Shown here: positions 25,656-33,115 of the stretch, one piece after another
Layout: each line of letters begins with the position of its first letter
How positions within the stretch are numbered: position 1 is the first letter of the stretch
From: JANQPX01 sp039197065
Lineage (GTDB): Bacteria > Pseudomonadota > Alphaproteobacteria > Geminicoccales > Geminicoccaceae
DNA: 64,000 nucleotides
Direction: 5' to 3'
NCBI GenBank assembly: GCA_039197065.1
Contig: JBCCUL010000014.1
Location: 153,631-217,630 of the forward strand
Translations under genes and position numbers: made by a program
The notes under the pieces: model-generated
The model's input: only the letters and a program-made list of their open reading frames with translations
The model's database searches: none
Told to the model about the DNA's origin: nothing

Positions 25656-26397
25656 GCTGGTCGCCGAAATGGAAAAAGCACTCATCGAAGAAGAGCGGCG
25701 GCTGGGCTTGAGTTCGGAGCGGCAGGGAGATGAGCGGGCGACGGGAAGGCCTGATCGGGAGGAGCGTGCAACTGATGTAGAGAAGCCCGAGCTGGATTTC
25801 GTGCCAGAGCCGCGTGAGGAGTGGACGTACTACGTCTCCTATGCCTGGGAGGATGATCGAAGCGAGGTGGGCAAGACGCGTGCTGTGATCGTCGATCAAT
25901 TTTGTTCGCGCGCGAAGGAACAGGGCATCATCGTCAGGCGTGACAAGGACGTGATGACGCTCGGCGACCGTATCTCGACCTTCATGCAGCGGATCGCGCG
26001 CGGGGACCGGGTCATCGTCGTCCTCTCGGACAAATATCTGCGCTCGCCCTTCTGCATGTATGAGCTTTACGAGATCTGGCTGCAGGCGCGGCGCGAGGAC
26101 GAACGTTTTTTGAAGCGTATCCGGGTTTTCACGCAGGAGGATGCGAAGATCTGGACACCTCTGGATCGCGCCGACTACGCGATCTACTGGACCGACGAAT
26201 ATGAAAAGCATCAGAAGATCGTGAAAAAGCACGGGACGCATGTCTTCGGCGACAAGGACCAGATGGCGATCAGCCTGATGCGGAAATTCTCATCGCACAT
26301 CGGCGACATTCTGACGATCACCGCTGACACCCTGCAGCCGCGCAATCTGGACGAGTTGGTCGGCTACGGCCTGGATGACGGCGAGTTCGACGACTGA
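25642..26397 (+). CDS. TIR domain, probably the C-terminal part of the preceding Roco protein (frameshifted)
   Basis: This frame is open from upstream of 25642 to the stop at 26395-26397. RSHELVAEMEKALIEEERR at its beginning is the natural continuation of the COR C-terminus. A charged linker follows, then a TIR domain: WTYYVSYAWEDDR (strand A/box 1), VRRDKDVMTLGDRIS, RVIVVLSDKYLRSPFCMYEL (the Glu is at the NADase catalytic position of SARM1-type TIRs), and TQEDAKIWTPLDRADYAIYW. If translated independently it would start at the ATG 25669 (242 residues), but I see no ribosome site before it. TIR domains of this kind hydrolyse NAD or make nucleotide signals in immunity. Confidence 0.85.
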   Translation, partial: GRSHELVAEMEKALIEEERRLGLSSERQGDERATGRPDREERATDVEKPELDFVPEPREEWTYYVSYAWEDDRSEVGKTRAVIVDQFCSRAKEQGIIVRRDKDVMTLGDRISTFMQRIARGDRVIVVLSDKYLRSPFCMYELYEIWLQARREDERFLKRIRVFTQEDAKIWTPLDRADYAIYWTDEYEKHQKIVKKHGTHVFGDKDQMAISLMRKFSSHIGDILTITADTLQPRNLDELVGYGLDDGEFDD

Positions 26398-26552
26398 CCC
26401 GCGCTGTGCGCCTTGCCGGCTCGGGCCGGGGCGATGGTCGCTGGCTGGATGATGAGTCAAAAATCAACTTGAAGTATATATATTTCTGGATGTAGATTTC
26501 GGTCTCAGACTATGCTGTGCATGGCTTTGTTCGTGGTTTGATCGGAGATGTT

Positions 26553-26840
26553 ATGGCTGCGCGTCCGGAATTTGCCGACAGTGCCGTTCCCAGCTTGCCT
26601 AAGGGGGTCGAGCTCAAATTCGATCCTGCGGACAATGTCTGGAGCGTTTCCGTGCCGGCCCGCACCGTGACGCCGGACGACATCGCGATCGAGGTTCTGA
26701 AGCGTTGTGACGGCCGGACGCCGATCGCGGTGATCGTCGACGAGCTGTCCCAGACCTTCTCGGCAAGCGCCGATCAGGTGGCGGCCGATGTCGACTCGAT
26801 GCTGCAGGATCTGGTGGATCAGGGGATGGTCGAACTCTGA
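26553..26840 (+). CDS. PqqD-like RRE protein, orphan
   Basis: About 95 residues from the ATG at 26553; the ORF opens at 26517. PqqD features: an acidic/aliphatic beta strand VELKFDPADNVWSVSVPARTVTPDDIAIEVLKRCDGRTPIAVI is the wHTH core, then a C-terminal helix DSMLQDLVDQGMVEL. PqqD-type proteins hold the leader of a RiPP precursor and dock it on a radical SAM enzyme. No pqqA, pqqB, pqqC or pqqE and no precursor-like ORF is adjacent. It stands 156 bases after the TIR stop. A repeat element follows immediately. It could work with an unlinked pqq operon or be a repurposed RRE. Confidence 0.75.
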   Translation: MAARPEFADSAVPSLPKGVELKFDPADNVWSVSVPARTVTPDDIAIEVLKRCDGRTPIAVIVDELSQTFSASADQVAADVDSMLQDLVDQGMVEL

Positions 26841-26852
26841 GACGCTGGCACG

Positions 26853-26947
26853 GATCCGATCGGATCTGATCGAGACATACGCTCTATCTCTTTGTTGCCG
26901 CATTTCCTTATCGAACCGGTGGTTCAACCTGTTCGGCAAAATCTCTG
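26853..26947 (+). repeat. Dispersed intergenic element, family 1, copy 2
   Basis: It begins with the short inverted pair GATCCGATCGGATC and continues with CTCTATCTCTTTGTTGCCGC, ATTTCCTTATCGAACCGGTGG and TTCAACCTGTTCGGCAAAAT. It lies 13 bases after the pqqD stop and may act as a transcription end for that gene. The other copies are listed separately. Confidence 0.7.
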
Positions 26948-27105
26948 AGGCGGCAACCTTTTCTTAACCAAGATCTGCAAGACTGGCCTTGTTGTATCGA
27001 TGCAGCGGGTCAGGCGTTCTGTCTTGCGGCACAGGCTCCAGCCTGCGCGGAATTCCTGACATCTTGAAGGTTCGAAAAGCGAAGGAGAAGGCGTTTGATC
27101 CAAAA

Positions 27106-27140
27106 TTTAAGTTGACACTTAAATAAGTAATAGCTTAAAT
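27106..27140 (+). promoter_or_regulatory. Promoter with overlapping ArsR-type operator
   Basis: TTTAAGT-TGAC-ACTTAAA (27106-27123) is a perfect 7-base inverted repeat with a 4-base spacer. It covers the -35 box TTGACA at 27112-27117; 17 bases later TTAAAT (27135-27140) serves as -10. A second inverted pair TAAG...CTTA lies between. The start codon of the ArsR gene follows at 27152. The layout predicts autorepression. Confidence 0.72.
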
Positions 27141-27151
27141 TAAAAAACATC

Positions 27152-27475
27152 ATGGACCTCGCCCTCAAAGCCATAGCTGATCCGACCCGGCGGCGGATTC
27201 TCGGTCTGGTCTGGCAGGATGAACAGCTGGCCGGTGCGATTGCCGGTCGGTTCGACATGAGCCAGCCGGCGGTCTCGCAGCATTTGAAGGTGCTGCTCGA
27301 TGCCGATCTGGTGACGCTTCGGCGTGAGGGAACCAAGCGCTACTACCGGGCCAATCATCAGGCGATGGCGGCGGTGCGGCGGTTGATCGAGGCCTTTTGG
27401 GACGAGCGTCTGGCGGCGCTTAAGGATGCTGCCGAGGCGGAACAGCTGATGAAAGGGAAACCAGACGATGACTGA
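27152..27475 (+). CDS. ArsR-family autorepressor paired with an SRPBCC protein
   Basis: 107 residues with a textbook ArsR winged helix: LKAIADPTRRRILGLVW, then DMSQPAVSQHLKVLLDADLV (recognition helix) and REGTKRYYRANHQAM (wing). No cysteine pair or metal ligand cluster is seen, as in the SdpR-like subgroup. The downstream SRPBCC gene overlaps by 8 bases. Such ArsR/SRPBCC pairs are very common, the repressor controlling itself and its partner. The operator described at 27106 fits a dimer of this protein. Confidence 0.88.
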   Translation: MDLALKAIADPTRRRILGLVWQDEQLAGAIAGRFDMSQPAVSQHLKVLLDADLVTLRREGTKRYYRANHQAMAAVRRLIEAFWDERLAALKDAAEAEQLMKGKPDDD

Positions 27476-27926
27476 CAATCCGAGTGGCGTCATTCGTCGC
27501 GAGATGTTCATCGCAGCCGATCCGGCGACGGTGTTCGCGTTTCTGACCCAGCCCGACAAGATGACGCGCTGGATGGGGGTGCGCACCGATCTCGATCCCA
27601 GGGACGGCGGAGTCTATCTGGTCGACGTGAACAATCAGAACGTCGCCCGCGGCATCTTCGAGGAGGCGATCCCCAATGAGCGCGTGGTGTTCAGCTTTGG
27701 CTGGGAGGATGGCGCCTTCGGCATGACGCCTGGTTCGTCCCGGATACAGATCGATCTCGAAGCGAAGGATGGCGGCACGCAGCTTTCCTTCGTTCACAGC
27801 GGCCTTCCGGAGGTGGCCGTAGCGCCCCACACCGAAGGCTGGACCCACTATCACGGTCGCCTGGCGATCGCAGCCGAAGGCGGCGACCCCGGCCCGGATC
27901 CGAAGCTAAAGGAAGTCGCCGCTTAA
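27468..27926 (+). CDS. SRPBCC (AHSA1-like) domain protein
   Basis: 152 residues of the START/Bet v1-like fold: REMFIAADPATVFAFLTQPDKMTRWMG at the N-terminus is the AHSA1 signature, followed by RDGGVYLVDVNNQNVARGIF, RVVFSFGWED, GTQLSFVHSGLP and a C-terminal helix WTHYHGRLAIAAEG. These proteins bind small hydrophobic ligands or act as enzyme-like cages. Translational coupling to the ArsR gene suggests shared control, possibly with the ligand bound here being the inducer. The substrate is unknown. Confidence 0.88.
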   Translation: MTDNPSGVIRREMFIAADPATVFAFLTQPDKMTRWMGVRTDLDPRDGGVYLVDVNNQNVARGIFEEAIPNERVVFSFGWEDGAFGMTPGSSRIQIDLEAKDGGTQLSFVHSGLPEVAVAPHTEGWTHYHGRLAIAAEGGDPGPDPKLKEVAA

Positions 27927-28039
27927 GGGACGACGGACGTAGCGTTGCCCGGAGTCCTCCCAACAAGAAACCGCATACCAACCGGAACCCGGGCACGTTC
28001 TTCGAAGGCGGCACAAAGTCAATGACGTGGCCACGCCAC

Positions 28040-29335
28040 CTAGAAGAAGGTTTTGATGCCTTCGATGACCTGGTCGTCATCGTCGACGACATAGATCACC
28101 TGCCATTTGTCGAAGGTGGTGCAGGGATGGGAGATACCGAAGGTGAGGATGTCGCCGACCTGGAGCGGGCTGTCTTCGGGGATGTCGAGGAAGGCGTGCT
28201 GGTCGTTGAGGGCGACGGTCACGTGGCCGGCTGGCAGCGGCGTCGGCGCGTCGTGATGGCCGGGGCGGAACCAGCGCTCGGGCACGGGGAGGCCGCTGTC
28301 AAAGGACACGTCGCGCTTGCCCATGGTGGCGAGCAGCCTGCCGGGCTCCGGCCGGGACTGGACATAGGCCCAGACTTCGATCGCGGGGCGGAGGCCTTCG
28401 CCGAGGTCCGCGAGGTCCGGCGATCGCTTGTCGAGGTCGGAGAAGGCGGCTGCGTACATGCCGGAATCGTGGCTGAAATAGCAGCCGCTGCGCAGGATGA
28501 TCTCGGTCTCTCTGCCGAGGTTCGCCGCGTTGAAGGTTTTCGAGACCTGATCGAAATGGGCGGAGCCGCCGGCTGACAGAATGACCGGCCCCGGTGCGAA
28601 CAGGTCCTCCTGGGCGGCGGACCCTGCAAGCTCCACCAGAAAGTCGAGAAAGTTCTGGACGTTGTCGGCGGCCTTGCCCTTCGCATCCCGTCCGAAAACC
28701 CCCTCGAAGCCTTCGACGCCGCGAAGCGCTAGGCCCGGTGCTTCCGCCACTGCTCTGGCAACGTTCAGCCCGTCCGGCACGGACCGGCAGCCGGTGCGTT
28801 TGCCCTCGATGCCGCCCTCGAGCAGGAGCTGCAGCGTCGGTGAGCCGTCGAAGGCTTCGATTTCCTGCTGCAGCAGACGGACGCCATCGATTGAGTCGAC
28901 GAGGCAGAGAAAATCGAAGTCCGCGTCGGACTCCAGTGCTGAAAGCACCTCGCGGATCGACTGGCGACAGACCAGCTGATTGGCCATCAGCACCCGCGGC
29001 ACGCCATGGCTGCGGCAGACGCGCATTTGCTGCACCGTAGCGACGGTGATGCCCGAGGCGCCATCCTCGAGCTGGCGGGCGAAGAGCTGCGGCGCCATGG
29101 TGGTTTTGCCGTGGGGGCAAAAGGCGACGCCTTCGCGTTGGATGAAACGCCGCATCCAGCGGCCATTGTGGCGAAGTGCCGCATCGCGCAGCACGAGTGC
29201 CGGCAGCGCCAGGTCCTGATGGCGAAGCGACCAGCCTTGCTTGCCGATCTCATCAAGGCGAAGACGGCCGGCATCGGCAGGCCAGCCCTTATTGGTTGGC
29301 TCTATGGACGTCGACAAGAGGTCATCCAGGCGCAT
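28040..29335 (-). CDS. PLP-dependent D-amino-acid enzyme (D-serine deaminase/D-threonine aldolase-like)
   Basis: 431 residues from the ATG at 29335, chosen because AGGAGGT precedes it; the ORF extends 99 bases upstream. It has the alanine-racemase-like TIM barrel with the PLP lysine in FCPHGKTTMAPQLFARQL, then GITVATVQQMRVCRSHGV and the metal/PLP site residues in SAGGSAHFDQ and RSGCYFSHDSGMY. The C-terminal domain has LNDQHAFLDIP and GISHPCTTFDKW, matching the zinc site of DSD1-type D-serine dehydratases (His and Cys). It degrades a D-hydroxyamino acid. The start of the permease genes lies about 170 bases away on the other strand. Confidence 0.85.
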   Translation of the reverse strand: MRLDDLLSTSIEPTNKGWPADAGRLRLDEIGKQGWSLRHQDLALPALVLRDAALRHNGRWMRRFIQREGVAFCPHGKTTMAPQLFARQLEDGASGITVATVQQMRVCRSHGVPRVLMANQLVCRQSIREVLSALESDADFDFLCLVDSIDGVRLLQQEIEAFDGSPTLQLLLEGGIEGKRTGCRSVPDGLNVARAVAEAPGLALRGVEGFEGVFGRDAKGKAADNVQNFLDFLVELAGSAAQEDLFAPGPVILSAGGSAHFDQVSKTFNAANLGRETEIILRSGCYFSHDSGMYAAAFSDLDKRSPDLADLGEGLRPAIEVWAYVQSRPEPGRLLATMGKRDVSFDSGLPVPERWFRPGHHDAPTPLPAGHVTVALNDQHAFLDIPEDSPLQVGDILTFGISHPCTTFDKWQVIYVVDDDDQVIEGIKTFF

Positions 29336-29505
29336 CGAACACCTCCTTTGGCGCATCTTGGCGAGCGGGCTTTCCGGCCGCGTCCGCATGATCATCTCCC
29401 CCATCATCAAGCGATAGGAGGGCGTTGCAGGCAAGCTCGGAGATTAACCCGTTAACTTTTTTCGTTTAGGGTTCGAGAAATAGCCCGCGCCAAGGGGACC
29501 CAGGT

Positions 29506-30504
29506 TTGCTGCGCTATGTCGTCCACCGTCTGATCATCATGATCCCGACTTTGCTCGCGATCAGCCTGATCACGTTCATCATCATCCAGCTGCCGCCCGG
29601 CGATTATCTGGAGAGCTACATCGCCGAGCTGCAGGCGCAGGGCGAGAGCATTCAGTCCGACAAGATCGAGCATCTCCGGCAGACCTACGGCCTCGACAAG
29701 CCCTGGTGGCAGCAATATCTGCTCTGGATGGGCGGGCTGCTGCAGGGCGATATGGGCTTTTCCTTCGCCTATGACCTGCCGGTCAGCCAGCTCATCGGCG
29801 ATCGCATTTTTCTTTCCTTCGTCGTGTCGTTCGCGGCGATCCTCTTCATCTGGGTGGTCTCCTTTCCGATCGGCATCTATTCGGCGACCCACCAATACAG
29901 CGCAGGCGATCACGCGCTCAGCTTCATCGGCTATCTCGGCCTCGCGACGCCGAACTTCCTTCTGGCGCTGCTGCTGCTTTACTTCGCCAATGTCTATTTC
30001 GGGGTCTCAGTGGGCGGGCTGATGGACCCGATCTATCTCGAACAGCCGATGAGCTGGGCGAAATTCGGCTCGATCCTCTCGCATCTGGTCGTGCCCGTGG
30101 TGGTCATCGGCACCGCGGGTACGGCAGGGATGATCCGGCGGATGCGCGCCAACCTCCTGGACGAGCTGCAGAAACCTTACGTGGTGACCGCCAAGGCGAA
30201 AGGACTCTCGCCCTTTCGCGCCCTCTGCAAATACCCGCTGCGCATGGCGCTCAACCCGTTCATCGCCGACATCGGCTCGCTGCTCCCTTCGATCATCTCT
30301 GGTGAGGTGATCGTCTCCACCATCCTCTCGCTGCCGACCACCGGTCCGATGCTGCTGGAGGCGCTTCAGACCCAGGACATGTATCTCGCCGGCTCGTTCC
30401 TGATGCTGCTGGCGGTGCTCACCGTGGTCGGCATGCTGATTTCGGATCTGGCGCTCGCCGCCCTCGATCCGCGTATCCGATTTGAAGGCGGGCAGGCGCG
30501 ATGA
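29506..30504 (+). CDS. ABC transporter permease, DppB/OppB type
   Basis: 332 residues from a TTG start (AAGGGGACC upstream). The N-terminus LRYVVHRLIIMIPTLLAISLITFII is the usual DppB opening, with a periplasmic domain containing LRQTYGLDKPWWQQYLLW. About six membrane segments follow and the ATPase-contact loop is VVTAKAKGLSPFRALCKYPLR (E-A-A-like). It is translationally coupled to the second permease by ATGA. No binding protein or ATPase gene is adjacent, although this family normally travels as a four- or five-gene set. Substrates are peptides or other small oligomers. Confidence 0.87.
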   Translation: MLRYVVHRLIIMIPTLLAISLITFIIIQLPPGDYLESYIAELQAQGESIQSDKIEHLRQTYGLDKPWWQQYLLWMGGLLQGDMGFSFAYDLPVSQLIGDRIFLSFVVSFAAILFIWVVSFPIGIYSATHQYSAGDHALSFIGYLGLATPNFLLALLLLYFANVYFGVSVGGLMDPIYLEQPMSWAKFGSILSHLVVPVVVIGTAGTAGMIRRMRANLLDELQKPYVVTAKAKGLSPFRALCKYPLRMALNPFIADIGSLLPSIISGEVIVSTILSLPTTGPMLLEALQTQDMYLAGSFLMLLAVLTVVGMLISDLALAALDPRIRFEGGQAR

Positions 30505-31649
30505 GCGAGCGTTACGTCGATCCGACGCCCTTCGATCCCGCTGCAGACGACGAGCGGCTGACGCCGGAGCAGGAACGCTTCTACACGGCATCCCAATGGC
30601 AGCTGATGTGGTGGAAGTTCCGCCGTCACAAGCTGGCCGTGGCCGCCGGCTTTTTTCTGCTGGCGCTCTACGGCTCAACCCTGATCTCCGAGTGGGTCGC
30701 TCCGTACAACCTGCACACGCGCAACACCCAGTTCATCCATCACCCGCCGCAAAGCGTGCATCTCTTCCATGAAGGCGCTTTCGTCGGCCCCTTCGTCTAC
30801 GGCTCGAAATTCGAGCTCAATATGGAGAACCTGAAACGGGAATATGTGCCCGATCAAAGCCAGGTGCAGCCGCTTCGCTTCTTCTGTTCCGGGGACGCGT
30901 ATAAATTCTGGGGGCTGATACCGGCCGACTTCCACTTCGTCTGTCCTGCGGAGGGCGGCACGTTCTTTCTGTTCGGCACGGATCGGCTGGGGCGGGATGT
31001 GTTTTCGCGCATCGTCTATGGCACGCGGATTTCGCTCACCGTCGGCCTGGTCGGCATCACGCTCAGTTTCCTACTCGGCATTATTCTCGGCGGTATCTCC
31101 GGCTTTTACGGCGGCTGGATCGACAGCGTCATTCAACGGATGATCGAGATGATCCGGTCCTTTCCCGAACTGCCGCTCTGGATGGGGCTGTCCGCCGCCC
31201 TGCCGGTCACCTGGAATCCCATCTGGATCTATTTCGGCATCACCATCATCCTCGCTCTCTTCGACTGGACCGGCCTCGCCCGCGCCGTCCGAAGCAAAGT
31301 GCTCGCCTTGAGAGAAGAGGACTTCGCCACCGCCGCCATGCTCATGGGCGCCAAGCCGAAACGCATCGTCTTTCGCCATCTGGTGCCCTCCTTCATGAGC
31401 CACCTGATCGCCTCGGCCACCCTCTCGATCCCAGCCATGATCCTTGGCGAAACAGCGCTCTCCTTCCTCGGCCTCGGCCTTCGTCCTCCCATCACCTCAT
31501 GGGGCGTGCTCCTCGCCGAAGCGCAAAACATCAACGTCGTCGCCCTCTATCCCTGGCTCATGCTGCCGGTCCTCCCCGTCATCCTCGTCGTCCTCGCCTT
31601 CAACTTCCTGGGCGACGGCCTGCGCGACGCCGCCGATCCCTATTCGTAG
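30501..31649 (+). CDS. ABC transporter permease, DppC/OppC type
   Basis: 382 residues. A soluble N-terminal part (TPEQERFYTASQWQLMWWKFRRHKLAV) precedes the first membrane helix. A large periplasmic loop with FGTDRLGRDVFSRIVYGTRISLTVG is the OppC core, and the coupling helix lies in REEDFATAAMLMGAKPKRIVFRHLVP. The C-terminus ends as usual (FNFLGDGLRDAADP). The region near 90-160 is longer than in DppC and resembles the extended OppC-type subgroup. Overlap of 4 bases with the preceding gene; no further transporter gene follows. Confidence 0.87.
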   Translation: MSERYVDPTPFDPAADDERLTPEQERFYTASQWQLMWWKFRRHKLAVAAGFFLLALYGSTLISEWVAPYNLHTRNTQFIHHPPQSVHLFHEGAFVGPFVYGSKFELNMENLKREYVPDQSQVQPLRFFCSGDAYKFWGLIPADFHFVCPAEGGTFFLFGTDRLGRDVFSRIVYGTRISLTVGLVGITLSFLLGIILGGISGFYGGWIDSVIQRMIEMIRSFPELPLWMGLSAALPVTWNPIWIYFGITIILALFDWTGLARAVRSKVLALREEDFATAAMLMGAKPKRIVFRHLVPSFMSHLIASATLSIPAMILGETALSFLGLGLRPPITSWGVLLAEAQNINVVALYPWLMLPVLPVILVVLAFNFLGDGLRDAADPYS

Positions 31650-31779
31650 ATCGCGAGGCGCGACGGCCTTGACTTGCCTGAGACGCGCTCGATGGTGGGG
31701 AGCGAGGTCGCGGAGGAATGGGTCTTGCAGATGCGCCCTCGATCTCTGCCGCTGAGATACTAAAAACGGGAGAACGTAA

Positions 31780-32145
31780 ATGTTGAGACGTCTGACCTTG
31801 GCTCTGGCCTTAAGTCTAGCAGGTGGCGCTGCCACTGCTGGGGAGGCGGATGTGGTGGGGGTTGAGGTGACGGCTAGGGGGGATGGCAGCTACCGTTTCG
31901 ATGTTACCGTTGCCCATGAAGATGAGGGTTGGGATCATTATGCGGACGCCTGGGATGTGGTGGCGCCTGACGGCACCGTGCTCGGCACGCGGGTTTTGGC
32001 GCATCCCCATGTGAACGAGCAGCCCTTCACCCGCTCGACCACCGTGACCATTCCCGAAGGCATCACCGAGGTGACGCTGCGCGCCAAGGACAGCGTGCAT
32101 GACTATGGCGGTGCGGAGATCACGGTGACCTTGCCGGTGCAGTAG
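31780..32145 (+). CDS. Small secreted protein of unknown function
   Basis: 121 residues with a clear signal peptide (LTLALALSLAGGAATAGEA, cleavage probably after ATA) and a good ribosome site (CGGGAG, 7 bases before ATG). The mature domain looks like an all-beta sandwich: VEVTARGDGSYRFDVTVAHE, DEGWDHYADAWDVVAPDGTV, RVLAHPHVNEQPFTRS and IPEGITEVTLRAKDSVHDYGG. Two His-rich spots (HYAD, HPHVNEQ) could bind metal. I have seen this composition in unnamed proteobacterial periplasmic proteins but cannot give a function. Confidence 0.72.
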   Translation: MLRRLTLALALSLAGGAATAGEADVVGVEVTARGDGSYRFDVTVAHEDEGWDHYADAWDVVAPDGTVLGTRVLAHPHVNEQPFTRSTTVTIPEGITEVTLRAKDSVHDYGGAEITVTLPVQ

Positions 32146-32336
32146 GAGCTTCGAGGGCATCGTCGCAAACAGGACGATCAGTGCTGCTTGCAAGAGTTGA
32201 TGCAAAATCAATGAACTCGTGGTCAGGCTTGTTATGCCACGCGGCCTGGATACTGATCGCTTTGCCGTGCCGTCGATGGGCGCTTGGAGTCCTCTGCGTT
32301 AATCTTTTGTTAGTCCTATTATGTCATGCTTTTTCA

Positions 32337-32415
32337 TGGTCCATGCGACCCTGGGAATCCGCCCGCCCGCCTGGAAGTCGGGGTGAGGCTCGGATTCCCA
32401 GGATCGCATGGACCA
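32337..32415 (+). repeat. Dispersed palindromic element, family 2, copy 1
   Basis: A 79-bp element with inverted ends: TGGTCCATGCGACCCTGGGA at one end and TCCCAGGATCGCATGGACCA at the other, around a GC-rich middle. A copy of the same length in opposite orientation lies at 38038-38116. Similarity extends another 30 or so bases outside the palindrome. It occupies the 370-base gap between the secreted protein and the P-loop kinase, which otherwise contains nothing I recognise. It could form a strong hairpin in RNA. Confidence 0.8.
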
Positions 32416-32515
32416 GAGCTGCATGGTGACGAGAAATCGTTAAGAAATGACGAATCCAGCCACCGTTCGTCTGAACCAGCCTGGCCTGACCTGGCCGTAG
32501 AAGAAAAAGTCTCTC

Positions 32516-33115
32516 ATGCCGGACCTCACCCGCACCGTCGTCATCGGCACCAGTTGTTCCGGCAAGAGCACCTTTGCGCGTGAGCTGGCGACGAGGCTCG
32601 GCAGTCCGCATACGGAGCTGGACAGCCTGAGCTGGTTGCCCGGCTGGATCGAGCGGGACCGCGACGAGTTTCGGGCGCTGATGGCCAATTGGGCCGGCGG
32701 CGAGCGCTGGGTGATCGACGGCAACTATACCGGCCATGCCAGAAGCCTTCTCTGGCCGCGCGCAACGGCGCTCATCTGGCTCGATTACCCCTTTCCGCTG
32801 GTGCTCTGGCGAAGCGTCAGGCGAACGATCATGCGAGCGGCGACCGGCCAGGTGATTTGCAACGGCAATCGGGAAAGCTGGCGCAAATCCTTTCTCAGCC
32901 GGGAGTCCATCATCCTCTGGGTCATCAAGACTCACGGGAAGAACAGGGAGCGCTTTGGCAGCCTTGTTGCCGGAACCGACTATCCGAACGCTGAAAAGAT
33001 CCGTTTCGAAGATCCGGCAGAAGCGAGGGCTTTCCTTGCCCGTCTGCCGGTCTGTCCAATGCGTTCGACTACCGCTCCACCAGTCCTTCCAGGCGCGGCT
33101 GAAAGGAACGAATAA
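32516..33115 (+). CDS. P-loop kinase-like protein (topology modulation/FlaR-like)
   Basis: 199 residues. Walker A is GTSCSGKSTFA, close to the N-terminus; then ELDSLSWLPGWIERDRDEFRALM, WVIDGNYTG and the lid-like region LWRSVRRTIMRAATG. This matches the adenylate-kinase-related 'topology modulation' family, small NMP-kinase-like proteins of uncertain substrate. Its 3' end overlaps the convergent radical SAM gene by 47 bases. The C-terminal ~20 residues (STTAPPVLPGAAERNE), encoded inside that overlap, look non-conserved. Confidence 0.78.
   Translation: MPDLTRTVVIGTSCSGKSTFARELATRLGSPHTELDSLSWLPGWIERDRDEFRALMANWAGGERWVIDGNYTGHARSLLWPRATALIWLDYPFPLVLWRSVRRTIMRAATGQVICNGNRESWRKSFLSRESIILWVIKTHGKNRERFGSLVAGTDYPNAEKIRFEDPAEARAFLARLPVCPMRSTTAPPVLPGAAERNE

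Noticed and set aside
25632..25660. Programmed ribosomal frameshift between Roco and TIR frames
   Set aside because: There is no canonical slippery heptamer or nearby stem-loop. An extra T (or sequencing error) explains the join more simply, although I cannot exclude recoding.
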